64,000 nucleotides of DNA from Adineta steineri (Eukaryota > Rotifera > Eurotatoria > Adinetida > Adinetidae), in contig CAJNOI010000084.1 in the NCBI GenBank assembly GCA_905250115.1, positions 172,870 through 236,869 on the forward strand. The letters are read 5' to 3'. Both the position numbers and the translations under genes were made by a program. How positions within the stretch are numbered: position 1 is the first letter of the stretch; each line of letters opens with the position of its first letter. This document shows, one piece after another, positions 46,248-60,194 of the stretch. The notes below the pieces were generated by a model. It ran no database searches. It worked only from the letters and a program-made list of their open reading frames with translations, and was not told the origin of the DNA.

Positions 46248-48871
46248 TTATTGAAGCCATAAATACATATCACCATCATTGATACGATATTGATGATATT
46301 GTCGTATATTTTGTGCCCATTCAATAAGTTCAGTACTTTTGTTTTTATGATTATCATTTTCATCATCTTCATCGTTGTCATCATCATCATTATCATCATC
46401 GTCATCTTCATCTTCATCAACATTATTTGGAAAACGAAAAATAACACTAATTAAAAATTCTTCTAATCGATCAATAACATATTGGCAACTATCAAGATTA
46501 TCAACTGGAATATCGAGATGTTTTATTTGCGGAAACATTGTACAAAATGGTTCAACATTAACAAAATGACGATAATTATCATGTAATTGCACGATATTCA
46601 ATGAATGTAAACATTGCAAATATTGAAAAACAGCTGCATTCATACTATCAAGTACAAATGTTGTTAATGTTAATGATTGTAAATTTGCTAAATCATAAAT
46701 AAAACTTTGAAAAATAAAAGTTGGTACACGTTCTAATCGTATTAATTTAATTATATTGGATAAACACACGAGTGAAGCAATAGAATTAGCTAATTCAACT
46801 GTTCGCCATTGTCCATCAAGTATAAGATGAGAAACATGAGAAAAACGAGGACAACCAACAATCTAAATAGATATTGTATAATTAATTTTCACACAAAAAC
46901 AGAATACAAAATGAAAGTTATTTAAAAGTCATGACACAAAGATTCTCTTGAGATTGATACTATCTGTATAGGGAGTTCTTTTCGAAATTAGAGATAGACT
47001 AAGAGTTCTTCTGACCTCGTAGTAGAATAGTGAGAGAGGAAAGAAACAGTTGTTTATCATTATCAATTAGTTATGTTCTGTTAGAAAATCTATTTTTATA
47101 CAAATAGTAAATTTTGAGACTTTATGAAGAATGGTTTCTTTTACTTCGTAGTTTTCAAGAAGTCAATTATAGAAGGCTTCCTTGAACATTTCAATCTAAC
47201 TCAAGACTCTTACGGGTTGATAATTAATTAACAATGACATATTCTATGAACTTAGCTATCAAGTTTATAGTTGAATGACATGAAATTTTAAACAGATCTC
47301 TCGAGAGGATATGAATGGGTGAATAGCAAACATGTTTATCTATTATATAATAGTAGGTATCTTATTTTATTTCCTCACTATAAAGTTCACATTGTCTTAC
47401 TCAATTGCTTCTATTAAATCATTCCGATACATATATAAGTTATCAATCGCAAGAAGAAAAAGCACCCTCGAGATTTTCTTTATCTATCATGATCGAATCA
47501 TTATTCTCTAATAAGTACCTAGAGTAATCTACTTACTTGTTTTCCTAAATTATTCACTGCAGTCAAATTAATACGTAGTTTCGTAACATTTTCCATTGAT
47601 TGATTTAATAATAATGGATTATGCGGTATTGAAACAAAGATTGTACGATCATAATAATAAGTATTATGTATATATGGTAATGAATAAATAAGTACAGTTT
47701 TATTATATTGTTCTAATACAATATTCCAATTTTTATCTTGCCAAAATTTCGTTCGAAATGAAGCTAAATAATGATGAATATTCCATGTATCACTATTTAA
47801 ATGAATTGTCGATATAAATTCAAATTGATTACAATTACATAAAATTTTCTCCCAACATTCTCCATCTAACAATGAATAATCATTTTCATAGATAGTTTCA
47901 ATATGAAAATCATATACATTTAAATATTTAAAATATTTTAATTCAGTAAATTGTGGTATTAACCATTCTAATTTATCCATTTCATTTCGAGCATTAACTA
48001 ATGATAATGAAATTAAATTTGATGTATGTGATAATGGAAGCATTTGACTTTGTTCGATTTCTTCATCTTCATCTTCATCAATCCATTCATCATCCAAATC
48101 AATATCATATGCTTGAAATATTTTTAAATTAAATGAATAACGAAGAATATTTCGAAAAAGTGATATATGACAAAGACCAACTAATTTAATTTCATATAAA
48201 AAACATTCTCTTGGCCATATAAGTAATGGATTTAAAATTCGATTACGTTCAATATTTAATGAAAGTGTATGTAAAAATTCTTTTCCAATAATTGACATTA
48301 AAATATCCATAACAGTATCATTATAATATTCATTTGTATTTTCAATTGAAAGTATTTGTAGTTGATTTGTTATTGAAAGTAAAATTTTTATCATTTGTTC
48401 ATTGTCATCAATATTTACAAGTGTTAATGATTGAAGTCGTTTTAATGATTCCAAATGAAATTTTTTAAGAAATATTTCAACTAAACCAATATTATCATTT
48501 CGATCTGATAATGTTAATGATATAATTTGTTCAGGACGTATTATTGAACAAATACGATGAAAATAATTCATAGAAATTGTTTTTAAATTTAAATTAAATC
48601 GATCATAAGTATATATGATTGAATTAAGACGAGTACAAACATTATAAATAGATGTTAATATTGTATATGTATCAAGTTGATCAAATATATAATAGATTAA
48701 TTCAACCGGTAAATTATCTAATGTTGGTAATTTTTTTCCAGGTTCATTCGATGAAATTGCTGATGGTTCATTCCTTTCAACAGATACGATATTCTGTTCA
48801 ATAGGATTTGAAGGAGTATAATTATTTATATGATGTTTAAATAAAAAAAATCGACATTGTTTACAGCCCAT
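46248..48871 (-). CDS. F-box protein with leucine-rich C-terminal region
   Basis: Two exons, 48871-47537 and 46862-46248, are joined in phase 0 across a 674-bp intron, long for this window, giving 649 residues. An F-box at about residues 45-85 (LDNLPVELIYYIFDQLDTYT...VCTRLNSII) is the Skp1-binding module of SCF ubiquitin ligases. The remainder has irregular Leu-rich segments (LKRLQSLTLVNI, LQSLTLTTFVL, LHSLNIVQL) resembling degenerate LRRs that would hold a substrate. Near the C-terminus an Asp-rich tract is coded by a GAT-type microsatellite (about 46365-46420). The design, an N-terminal F-box followed by about 550 poorly conserved residues, is typical of large lineage-specific F-box families, reported as abundant in rotifers. 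The target is unknown. The start is the first ATG (MGCKQCRFFLF). Confidence 0.85.
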
Positions 48872-51800
48872 CGTTGTTCACAGGAACACATGTGTAAATT
48901 TCTTTTTATTTTCAATCATATTAAATAACAGTCGGAGAAAAAGAAAAAAAAACTTTAGACTTATTTGAGCTACTTTCTTTTTCTGCTTCGTTTTTCTTTT
49001 TCCTCTTTCTTTTCCTTTTTTTTATAGTAACTGTCAGACGATAAAAAAAAGGAACATTTTTGACGTGATTGTTGTTATAATTATAACATGTTGTTTTATT
49101 TTATCATGGGAAAGAAACACCTTTCTTTTAAAATAAATGTTGCACATATAAAAATTTTCATCGAAAAAAATAATGACATGATTGATTTATACTAAATAGA
49201 AGGCAACTTATTATAGTTACAAATAAAAAAAAATCAACAAAATGATTTTTAATGGATTTATGTTATTACAGAACTATGTAAAAAATTTATTTAGTTAATG
49301 TCCTTGGAAAATTGAAATCAAAATGTAATATGCTTGAAGCGAAATAGTAAAAACATACAAAAATTCATTCAATTCAATACAAAATCATTATTAGTTGTTT
49401 TATAAAACTATTTCATATGTAATGTATTTCTATTATGCTTGTCGTCAAATGTATAGTAGAATTATGATTTAAGATTCAATAAAAGTATGATTATAAAGAA
49501 TTATGAGTATATGTTTATTATTCGAAAAAATACAAGGCCGAGAGTCTTTTGAAAAATAGTTTTAGAATATTTTCTTATCGAGTGTATAATTCCTAAAGCT
49601 ATGTTTAATTGATTCAATCGATTTCAATTATTTTACTTACATTTTGTTAGAATATATATTATATCTTTTACAGATTTTCTTATTATCTAGATCATATTAA
49701 GCTTCTATTTTCTAGTTATAATAGAAGCAAACAAAGAAATAAAAATGTATATTTATTTTTCTATCTCGTTGAAATATAATCGATAAATTCAATTAGTTTT
49801 TATAAGATTAAATTTTGAAAAAACTTTCCCTAAATCTCATTATCACGATACTGAATAAATTATTTTTACTTTATAATGAATAAAAAAAAATATAATTTAA
49901 ATTGATTTCTATATAACTCATTAGTAGATTTAAAACTAAATTGTCTATCTCTAATCAAGTGTATTGAAAAATAATAAAAAAATTATATTATATCATCCGT
50001 ATAATCTATTTTGTTTCCTGTGTAATCAAATATAAATTTACGGATAATTAGTCGTTTTTCTTTCTTATTATAAAAAAACAATCAATTAGTTATTAGTATT
50101 CGGAAGTTCGATATATTCCTTATTTTGTTTTTTCCTTTAACATTCTGTCTTACTGTCTTATTATAAAAGATATCAATCATGTTATATATTGTTTATGATT
50201 TTTCTCAGCTGTTTTTGTTCTAGGGTCATTGTGATTTAATGAAATAGATAATGTAAGATATCTCGACTAAAAATATAATTTATCTTTACAATCTATTGTG
50301 AAACAATGCGTATTATTTAATCAACATAACTTATCTTTTTTTGATATATTCCCTAAAGGATAATATTTTGTCGTCTCATTTGAATTTGTTTTTACTGACA
50401 AAGAAAGATTAAAAATATGAAAAATGATAAGTATGTTTTCGTGATAGTTGAAAATCAGTTAATGGAAGATAATTTCGAATGAAATTTTACATATGCACAG
50501 CATCCGAAGATTAATGAAGGAAGATGAAGATTTTTCTTCATTTTTGACAGACAAGAAAAAGGATAAGAACCATTTGTTGATTAGAAAAGTATTCTATTCG
50601 CGTATATATATATATATATGTCATTATCAAGGGGTTCGTAAACATTAAATGATAATATTTGTTTTATTTCAATTGAAATTCAATTTCGAAGAGAAAAACC
50701 AGACTTAATTGTTGATAATATGATATTATTGTTATAGTTAATGTCGATCTTTAGCTAAGTGGTACAGTAATAATCGAGCTGTCAATATCGTTTAGTTAAG
50801 TAGTCCAAAAATGATATTATGAAACAATATTGCTTAAGTGTAAGTATCTGTAGAGTAGATTATATATGTTTTTTTCAGCATGTAAATAGGCAAAATGTTA
50901 AATTTTTTAGCAAAATAACCTTTGTAATTAATATATCATTAACATAATGATATATAAATCGATTATTAATGTATACAAACGGATGAGCGTAGAGAGAGAG
51001 AAAAAACGAGATTATTTTATCTATTCGGATAGAAAATAAGATTAGTTTTTTTTTCATTGTTAGGAAATGAATAGATGTTGATTTATCCGATAGATTTATT
51101 TTGATAATCGAAATTGTTTTTTTTTGATTGGATGGACAAAATCCTACCGAGCTAGTCATCATTCAATATTGATTGATGTTCGTTCGATAGAGCCGATCTC
51201 GCTATTGAATATGTCAAGCAGTATCTTTTCTGTTTTTTTGTACTTATTCTAGCCCTCCTAATTTCATATAGAATATGATGGATGATAGTTATACTTACTA
51301 CTAATGTCTAAAATTCATGTGTTTCATTAGAATGGTTCTTTTTTCTATATTTCTATATATATATATATATATATGAAAAATGTTCTTTTTCTATCGTATT
51401 GTGTTATTGATTTTGTCAAAATCCAAATAGAAACATGAGATCTGAGATATATAACCTTTATCGTTGTTTCACTACTTAATAAACGCCTGTTAATGAAGTC
51501 AAGACATTACAAACAATAAATCCAAATATCAACAGCTGGTTCTCTACAGGCGACTTTTTCTCTTTCTTGAAGTATTTGTCTGTTGATTTCGCTAATTGTG
51601 ATCAATTCAACATACGTCTGCTTCAAGCGTTAAGATATATTCGTGTAGATATTCATTCTTTAGAATATTTTGGCTTGCTATCCTCCTGTGGAATATCTGA
51701 ATACCATTTATCAGACAAAACATCCACCATATAATAAGTGTGGTATTATCTCCGTACAAACGATCTAATTGCGTCTATTCGTGCGTCGTTAAAGAAGAAG

Positions 51801-53536
51801 GACAAGAAAAGATAATCGTCAATAATATTTGTAGCAATAAATAACATATATTTTTGTTATCTTAACTGACTACAACGAGAATTTTAGTGTATTTTATACG
51901 TCAGCATTTAGATATATATTTGTCCTTAATTCTAAGTGTTACTCAGATCGATCAAATAACACCTGCAATTATGGAACAATATCATAGGTAATTTTCTCTT
52001 AATAGAATATTTTCATTTTTAAAGATTTTGTTTCTTTTATTATTATTAATAATAATACTATTATAAGCGTGAATAATCAACAGTACTAATTTGATTTGAC
52101 TAGGATCTTTGCTTGTTCAGTTTATAATTATAGACTTGTTTCTTTTCAAGTTAATTCATTAGGGATTTTGAATTTGCATGTGATTAAGAATACGATAATT
52201 CGGCCTATTTTTTGTTGTTCTTCTTATTTTCTTTTTGTCTATATTACATTGAAGGACATCATTTCTAGAAAACAATCTATCAATAGAATCAGCAATAACA
52301 TCAGAATTACCAAATTGATTTTTCTTTTATCTCAGTTATAACATTCAAGCATTTTACCGTAACAAATTAAGGTAAAAGGAATTCTGTTCTTATGTCAATC
52401 AATAATATCATATTGTTTTTTTGTTTTGATTCATATGGATTTTTAATCGAAAAATAACAAATATTATGCATAGATTATATATGATGTTTTCTAGCTATAT
52501 TTTAATGAGCAAATTTAGCTATTCCTTTTAGTGTTGATTAGGCTAGTTTATATATGAGTAACAACCGATCGACGAATATGTATGCTGTATTGTGCTTGGT
52601 TAACTATGCATTCTTTTTTTTTCTTCTTCTTCTTATTATTTAAGTTCAATTAAAGAAACTTGAAAGCAAATACTCGTTTGTTGTTTTTTTTTTTGCTTTT
52701 CTGACTAGAAGTTGACAAGACAAGACATTAATTGTCTTTTTTGATAGTCTCATAGTAGTAGAATCATCGAATTACTTTCTAGATTTTACCTTAATCAGTC
52801 ATATAAGATCAATAGGAAGAGAACAGTAACAGTCTAGAAAATTATCCGGTAATGAAATTGTGTTAGTAGATGTTTTGATAGAATGCTCTGAGCGTGACGT
52901 TGAGATTATGTGAATGTAACACGAGCTGATGAAGATGTGTGCATTCAAACTACAAATATTCATTCACACATGCTAGAAGAATTTCCTTAAAACATACAAC
53001 CATCGCGGAACAAAAAAAAAAAAGAAAGAAATCGTCACAATCATTATTATAATCTCGTATATAGAAAATGGAGGAAACGAGCGAATAAGAACTAAAAAAC
53101 AAAGTGAGAAAGTCGGTGAAAGAAAACTGGTTTTTAACGTTAAATAAAAGAAAGAAAAAACAGAAGAAAGAATAAGGAGTAGAGTGCATGTGTGTATATA
53201 TGAGAAAACTATCGCACGACGTACAACAGAACGAGTATTCTTAATAAGCAAATTACTGTTCATCTTTTAACGACCTAAAAGAAAACTCTCGTTGAGTATT
53301 TTTTTTTTCATTCAGCTGTTGTTCACGCAGAACAAGCATGTATATCTATGCCCAAAAAGAAAATCGAGAGACACACAGAGAACGAGATAGACTATAAGAG
53401 ACACAACAAAAAATAAGAAACATATGACATTTATTGAACATGACTGATATTTTATCCTAGTTTGTTGTGGCGTGTTCGAAAGTAATTTTGATCGTACTTT
53501 GCTATTGTAGGCCACATATAAATTTCTATTTGGCTC
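48872..53536. other. Intergenic region, no gene seen
   Basis: This is 4.7 kb of A/T-rich spacer between the F-box gene (minus) and the K+ channel gene (plus), which are divergent, so it holds both promoters. It contains TA microsatellites (50603-50619, 51355-51373) and pyrimidine tracts (52615-52640). The short open frames on both strands look like low-complexity chance. Confidence 0.5.
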
Positions 53537-56500
53537 ATGTCGTCTTCAAGCCATCTGACTGTGGCTCAAACCAAGGAGACCAAGGTCAATAAGCGTCATA
53601 GTAGTTTTAATTTACGTACAACAACACCTTCGGAAAACGTTACATCGGATACACATCGTTCATCATCTCCGAAAATCAATTCCAATTATCTTTATTATGT
53701 AAACGCTGAACCTGCTCGAAAACAATCAATAACAGTTACACATACGATATCACCAACACCATCATTTACAGGAACATCTTTAAATGTTCGTCGAAAATTA
53801 AGTGCTATTTCATTACCTGTACCTTGGTATAAACGTACGCGTTCACCTAGTGACGATAAAACATCAATTGATTTGTTTTCAAAGCACGTAAAACAACAAC
53901 AACAACAACAAAAATCTCATAATCCTCATAAAATGTCGAGAGATCGTCTGTTAACATTAGATAGATTATTCAGTAGCGTTACACATACCACACAGTCGAC
54001 AAATGATGATGAAGCTACATCACCAATAACGGAATTGACAGCACTCGATACATCAATAAAATCTAGCGAAAAATCTGTGAAAACAATGAAAGAAAACGGT
54101 TATATAAATAATACACATCTAATGACCAGGTGAGAAAATGTTTTTTTTTATTCTAAAAAAAATAATCAAATTAAATGTAAAAATATGTCGAGCATAGTCG
54201 ATGAAAGACATCTTTTCTTTTAGAAGAGAATAAGATTGATATACATATTTATCATATATCGTTACAAACAGTTATATGGAAGTGAATCAAGCTGTTGTCA
54301 TATATAGAACATCTGCTTGCTCTCTCGCTGTTTCCATATTTTTTATATAGCATAAAACCATAAAACACTTATCCGTTTCTGTTGTGTTGACATCCGATAT
54401 AGAAATGCTATTACTCTCTATTCTCTATCATTAAGATATAAAAGTAGAAAAAATAGTTTGTTTACTAATAAGGATACAGTCATTTACTTGGTTTTTCTTT
54501 TCTTATCTATTTTCAGGCTGCAGTGCACAACGAAAGGTACGAAAGCGTTACGCCTTCTAGGCGATGGTGGCGTAGCGAATAATTGTGATAAAAAGTCTGA
54601 TCATGCATTCTATACAAAAGATTCTATTCTATCTAAAGTTGCTGCACGTGGAAATAGTCAACGTCGACTTTTACTAAAAAATGGTGAAGTCAACATTTCC
54701 AGGTAACTAATTAACTTTGTTCATTATTATTCACGTAAAGAAAAAGAAAATAGGAAATTGCTCCAAGAAATATGAATGTATGTTTATAGACGAAAGAATA
54801 AAGGACATCGAACTTTACCACTATATTTCATTAGGTTTTAACATATAAACCTATAAGAAAAATAAAAAGAATCATAGATAAATGTTAAAAAAACCTCAAA
54901 ATCGAGAGAGGAAACAAAAATAAATGGATTAACCATTCAGCGTAAATAAATTTCCGATTGATAAATATAACATTTATTTGTGTGAGACTTAAGAAGAAAA
55001 GAGAAGTACAATCATCAATCATAGATTCAAGTAGTTGTTTTTCTTTTCGAAAAATAATAAATTATCTTCCATTTGACAGTCTAATAGAAAACAAACTATT
55101 TTTATTTGCCTTTTCTCAGTGGTATATTTAGTTTGAAAATATATGCATACTTTTTTCTCTCTGTCAATTTTAATATTAACTTACATCTTTTAACAAATTC
55201 CGCTAAAGTCAAATCAATTAGAGTAGAGAACAAGTATATATATATATGATCCATTAACATATCCTGAACATGTCTATATTCAATTACGGATAGTTTTTTT
55301 TTGAATATATAATTATTTATTGACGTCATTGTTACTTTTTATTTTTTTTTCAAAAGGTTTGACATAATAAATTGGATAACATGATATTTAATAAAAACCT
55401 TCTTTCAAATAAGAAAAATACAACTAATAAAACGCTTACATCGTTATTATTCAACAAAATTATAAATTGATATATTTTCTTCTTAAATATAAGTAGTACT
55501 TAGACTTTTCCGTTCTTTTCTAATATTTTTTTTCTTTCTATATCTTGATTGATCAATGAGTAAAACGAGATCAAGTGACACGAAAGAAAAAACTATATCA
55601 TGTCAATCACTTATTTCAATATTTTTCATATAAATCATTTTTAAATTTTAAGAACATTTACATCAAAAAAAACACGCACCCATAGAACTTTTGATTAATA
55701 TCAAAACAAAGCCATGTAAAAGAAAATATCAAAAATATTTTTATTATTGTTTTTCAATTTAATAATCATAATCATTGTTCAGGAAATCTTGAATAAATAA
55801 TAGACTACATACGTTACAAAAATAGCATTTTCTAGTTGAGTACATTCAATTACATTTAAATTAATTTTATACTTAAATTAGCATTAAGAAAATTGTTTCT
55901 ATTTTTGAAAAAAAGAAGAATCTGTAGGTTATGACTGTTAAAAATAGATGAAAGAAATCTTTGATAAAACGTTTCTGATTTTTCTAATCCATATAAAGAA
56001 AACCTAGATATACTAATGAAAATTTCTAATCAAGAACTTGTTTATTTGAATTAATAGATGCATCTAAATTATTTCTTTTTTAATAATATAGATTTAATAT
56101 TGAAAAACGTCGTCGGCAATATCTTGCAGATATATTTACAACATTGATTGATTTAAAATGGCGTTATACATTATTTTTATTTACACTTGGATTTTGTTTA
56201 AGTTGGTTAGCATTTGCTTTAATATGGTATTTATTAATGTATATACATGGAGATCTTCTTCCAGAAGAATATCAACAAGCAAATTATACTGCATGTGTAG
56301 CCGGTGTATATTCATTTGCTGGTGCAATACTTTTTTCAATTGAAACACAACAAACAATTGGTTATGGTACACGTGTTGTTAAAGAAACATGTTATTTTGG
56401 TATTATTATTATAATGATACAATCAAGTATAGGTGTTCTATTACAATCATTTATGGTTGGTGTTGTATTTGCAAAAATTTCTCGACCTAAAAAACGTACG

Positions 56501-57225
56501 GAAACATTAATATGGTCACGTGAAGCAGTTATATGTTTACGTGATGGACAAATGGCATTACAATGTCGTGTTGGTGATATGCGTAAATCACATATTGTTG
56601 AAGCACATATTCGAATGTATTTAATAAAAAAACGTGTTACATTAGAAGGTGAAATATTACCATTACATACCTATGATATGAATGTTGGATTTGATAAAGG
56701 TGTTGATCGATTATTTTTAATTTGGCCATTAGTTATTGAACATATTATTGATGAACAATCACCATTATATGAAGTTAGTCGTGCGGATTTATCTAAACAA
56801 CGTTTTGAATTAGTTGTTATACTTGAAGGTATTATTGAATCAACAGGTATGACAACACAAGCACGAACATCTTATTTACCATCAGAAATCTTATGGGGAT
56901 ATCGTTTTGAACGTTTAATTACATTTCAACGTGATGATGGTTTATATCGTATTGATTATTCACGTTTTAATTTAAGTTATCCAGTTGATATGATAACATG
57001 TAGTGCTAAGGAATTAAAAGAATTACATGAATTAGAAAAATGGCAAGAAAATAATCCATATCACAATCAGGAGTGAGTCATTTAATAGTTTTTATTGAAA
57101 AAAATCTATAAAATGAATGAATATATATATTCAGAAAATCTGATAATTCTGCATCAGTGCCAAATACAGCCGCAACAACAGCATCGTCTTTTGTTTGGCA
57201 AGAAAAAAAGGAGAGCACTTTGTGA
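53537..57225 (+). CDS. Inward-rectifier potassium channel (Kir family)
   Basis: Four exons (53537-54129, 54517-54702, 56092-57072, 57135-57225) encode 616 residues, longer than the usual 370-500 because of a 240-residue Ser/Thr/Gln-rich N-terminal tail. Recognisable parts: LLLKNGEVNISRFNIEKRR before M1; slide helix YLADIFTTLIDLKWRY; M1; pore helix and filter FSIETQQTIGYG (TIGYG at 348-352); M2; the PIP2-contact stretch KISRPKKRTETLIW; and the Kir cytoplasmic beta-domain (SREAVICLRDGQMALQCRVGD). The extracellular Cys pair expected to form the conserved disulphide is kept (TAC before the pore, KETC after it). At the M2 rectification-controller site, Asp in strong rectifiers, this channel has Gln378. 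The C-terminus ends ESTL, a possible PDZ ligand. It would set membrane potential and K+ conductance at the plasma membrane. AATAAA at 57352. Confidence 0.94.
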
Positions 57226-58947
57226 CTGTCACCTTGATACACATATCCAGTAGTTTATTTTTGTTAGTATAATATTTAATTTTGTGTATATCAATAAGTT
57301 TTTTTTTTGTTTTTTGTATTTTAGGTGATAGCACAATTGTACATAATTTAAAATAAACAGTGATTTGGCTCAAACTCGGTTATAATCGTCATTTTTTTGT
57401 TTGTTTGATTTCTTTTTTACCTGTCAAATTATATAAACGGTGGTTAGCTTTAAATAGATATTATTTTTCCTTGATGATTTTTTTTTCTCTCTTGTTAACA
57501 GATTTTTTTTCTCTCTGTTTGTTTTTCTTCCTTTGAATAATTCTATATGTTTTATCCTGATGATTGCTGTGCACATTACTGTGCAAATGGATTGTATATA
57601 TATTACATGTGTCGATTTACAAGAAATTTGGTAGAGAAGAAGATCATTAACTATGAGTTATATAATATACTAAAGAATCTCGTAGTTCTTCAAAGGAAAG
57701 AAACATGCAAGTGTTTTTGAGTACGAATATATGACTTATGAGTATTATTATTCCGACTAATAGGTCGTTTTATGAGAATTTATCGAAAAGAAAATTATTC
57801 GGCACGCATAAATATTGTTTAATTATGAATTGATTTTTTTTGCTCTGTATATCGATAGTTTCGATCAAATAGTAATATTTTTTTCTAATGATCTCGGTAA
57901 AAACTAGTAATACTTATTATTCAACTGTATCATTTTTCCATGTCATTGAAACATATGGAAATATTTCTGTTGACTTTTATTTATTATTCTTAGTAAGGCT
58001 ATTTTGTATATTTATTTAAATAATCTGATGGATTATATGTCGCAGCTAATGTAATCTTTGTTTTCTCGTTGTCGTATACACTAATCATTGTAATAAATGT
58101 GTTTTTTTGTTCGGTCTAGAATCAGCTTACAATATAAGCTAGTGAATAGAAAAAGGAAAGAAACAGGCATCTACTGAATAACACTGTAACATAATATTGT
58201 GATTTGATTTATCGTATAGGAGTAGTTGAAACAGCAAAAACAACAAAACGATTAGGGTAACTATTATAAGGATATTATGGGATAGACATCTGATAGTATA
58301 CAATCTACAATTGTCCTTGGAATTCATTGAAAAATGTTTTGTTGGTTACAAAACAAATAAATGTCAACGAAAATAAACTATCGAATAATAGTAGTTTTAA
58401 AACAATATAGAATATATTTAATGATCTCAATGTGCAAACATTATTTATATTCTTTTAGCCATTATGTAAAAAAAACTATTTATGAATATGTTTTTATACA
58501 ATGATATTATACAAATAGTATATAACGAGTCGCTTTTTTTGTTGACTTCACAAAGACAAATTTCAATAGTTTTTGTACAATATTCAATATGTTGCTTTTG
58601 TATATGATGATGAAATCATTAAATAAAGGTTCTTTTGATGATTTTTAAGAATTTTTGTTTATCTATTTATACAAATAATATTTATTAATTAAGGAATAAA
58701 TGCTTTTGAGCTATTTTTTTTTCTTCGGAAGAAAATGTATAAGTTAGTCATAATGACAAGAGTGTATCGTAATTAAATAGTTGACTTTATTATTGTGATT
58801 ATGAACTAAAAGGACAGAGATGAATAAAAATGGGTAGGTAAGAGAAGAAAAACACATCAACAAGAGTTAGAAAGAATAAATATAACAAAATAAATGAAGC
58901 TTCCATTTGAAAATAATAAGATTTTCAGTACAATGATATGTTTATTG
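57226..58947. other. Spacer and K+ channel 3' UTR
   Basis: It includes the channel gene's 3' UTR with an AATAAA at 57352, and A/T-rich spacer. No convincing gene is seen. Confidence 0.5.
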
Positions 58948-59358
58948 TTATAGTTTCGATATCAGTTTTGGCATATTTTTCTTTTTCTCTTCATTTTTGT
59001 CCTTTTTTGTATTGAAGTATGCTATCGGCGTTGCAAAACCTACTGCAGTTGCGGTGGTATAATAAGCTGCTGCCCCTGTTGCACTAGCGCTCTGCACGAA
59101 AGCAAAAACACCTGGAAGATAATGTGTAGCTTGCCACAGAGCTGCAAATGAACCTCCTATGATAGTAGCACCTGAAAATCCAACTCAACTAAGTAATTTA
59201 GGAACAGCACCTAGTCCAAGAAGAGCGGCCCCACCATTGTAAATAGCAGCTTTTTTTGCAAAACGTCGCAAAAATGAATGCTGCTGATCGTTATCACCAG
59301 TCAATTCATTATTGTTACTAACAGTCGTACTTTCACTATCGTGTTTCATAGTTTCCAT
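58948..59358 (-). pseudogene. IFI27/ISG12 (Ifi-6-16 family)-like frame with one in-frame TGA
   Basis: An intronless 137-codon frame from ATG at 59358 to TAA at 58948 is open except for a single TGA at codon 58 (59187-59185). After a polar N-terminus and FLRRFAKKAAIYNGGAALL it has the glycine/alanine-rich hydrophobic Ifi-6-16 signature: GLGAVPKLLS, the stop, VGFSGATIIGGSFAALW, then QSASATGAAAYYTTATAVGF, ending in a Lys-rich tail. Family members are small membrane proteins of mitochondria or endomembranes tied to apoptosis and stress in vertebrates. The frame is otherwise intact and its codon use looks coding, so the break is recent, allelic or a sequence error; an exon join that skips it is not obvious. 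The local GC content is above that of its neighbours. Confidence 0.7.
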
Positions 59359-60194
59359 TTCTAAAACAAGGATGTGTTTGACATTTTACCTGTAGTCATG
59401 TCCTTCACATGGATTGAAGTCAGTGTTTTACAAGGATGAGAACGCTATGAGTAAATAAGGTGAAGACACAAATGTATAGTAGTCAATTGCCATACTTCAG
59501 CGAATTGTAAAATAGCTGGACCTATAGACACTACTGTAGAGGTACACGAAATTGTAGAATGAATAAAAGAACCGTATAACGACATCTTCATAGAGATAAG
59601 AAAACATTTTTATAGAAAATGCTCCTCCGTAGATCCTTTAAAATGTTCAGATATTTATCACCTACTGATGCAGAATGATGCTATGGCTAATATAAGATAT
59701 TGTTACAGGCCTAGATACTCAACTATTCAAGCAATTGATTTCACTTTTTCAATATAGAAACACTTACTATCAAAGACAATTTATAAAGCTCACACAGTAT
59801 GATGGAAAACAAAACATAAACTTTATTACTCAAATTTTAAATCAAAATAAAATTGATCCTATTTCATATAACCTTTTTATATCTCAACCTATAAGAGTGC
59901 AGGTTGTATGCTGATCTAAAACAGGAGGATACTTTTGCCCGGTAGTGTACTACCGGTCGTTTATTGTTTTTATATGAAATACTTCTAAATATCTTATAGC
60001 AGACAAAGCAACTAAAAATATTAAAAACTTACTACTTTTTATTATTAAAACTATTATAATCTTTATTTAATCTAATTATAATAACCCTTATGTATTCCAA
60101 AGCATATTTATTTTAAAAGCAACAAATACAAGAAAACAAGCATATAGGAAAAAATAATTTAATGAAGCACAAAAAAATTAATAAATATCTATTT
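59359..60194. other. Spacer between IFI27-like frame and adhesion GPCR
   Basis: This is the upstream flank of the IFI27-like frame and the 3' flank of the GPCR. A short GC-rich hairpin, CCGGTAG-TGTA-CTACCGG, lies at about 59939-59956. No gene is seen. Confidence 0.5.
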
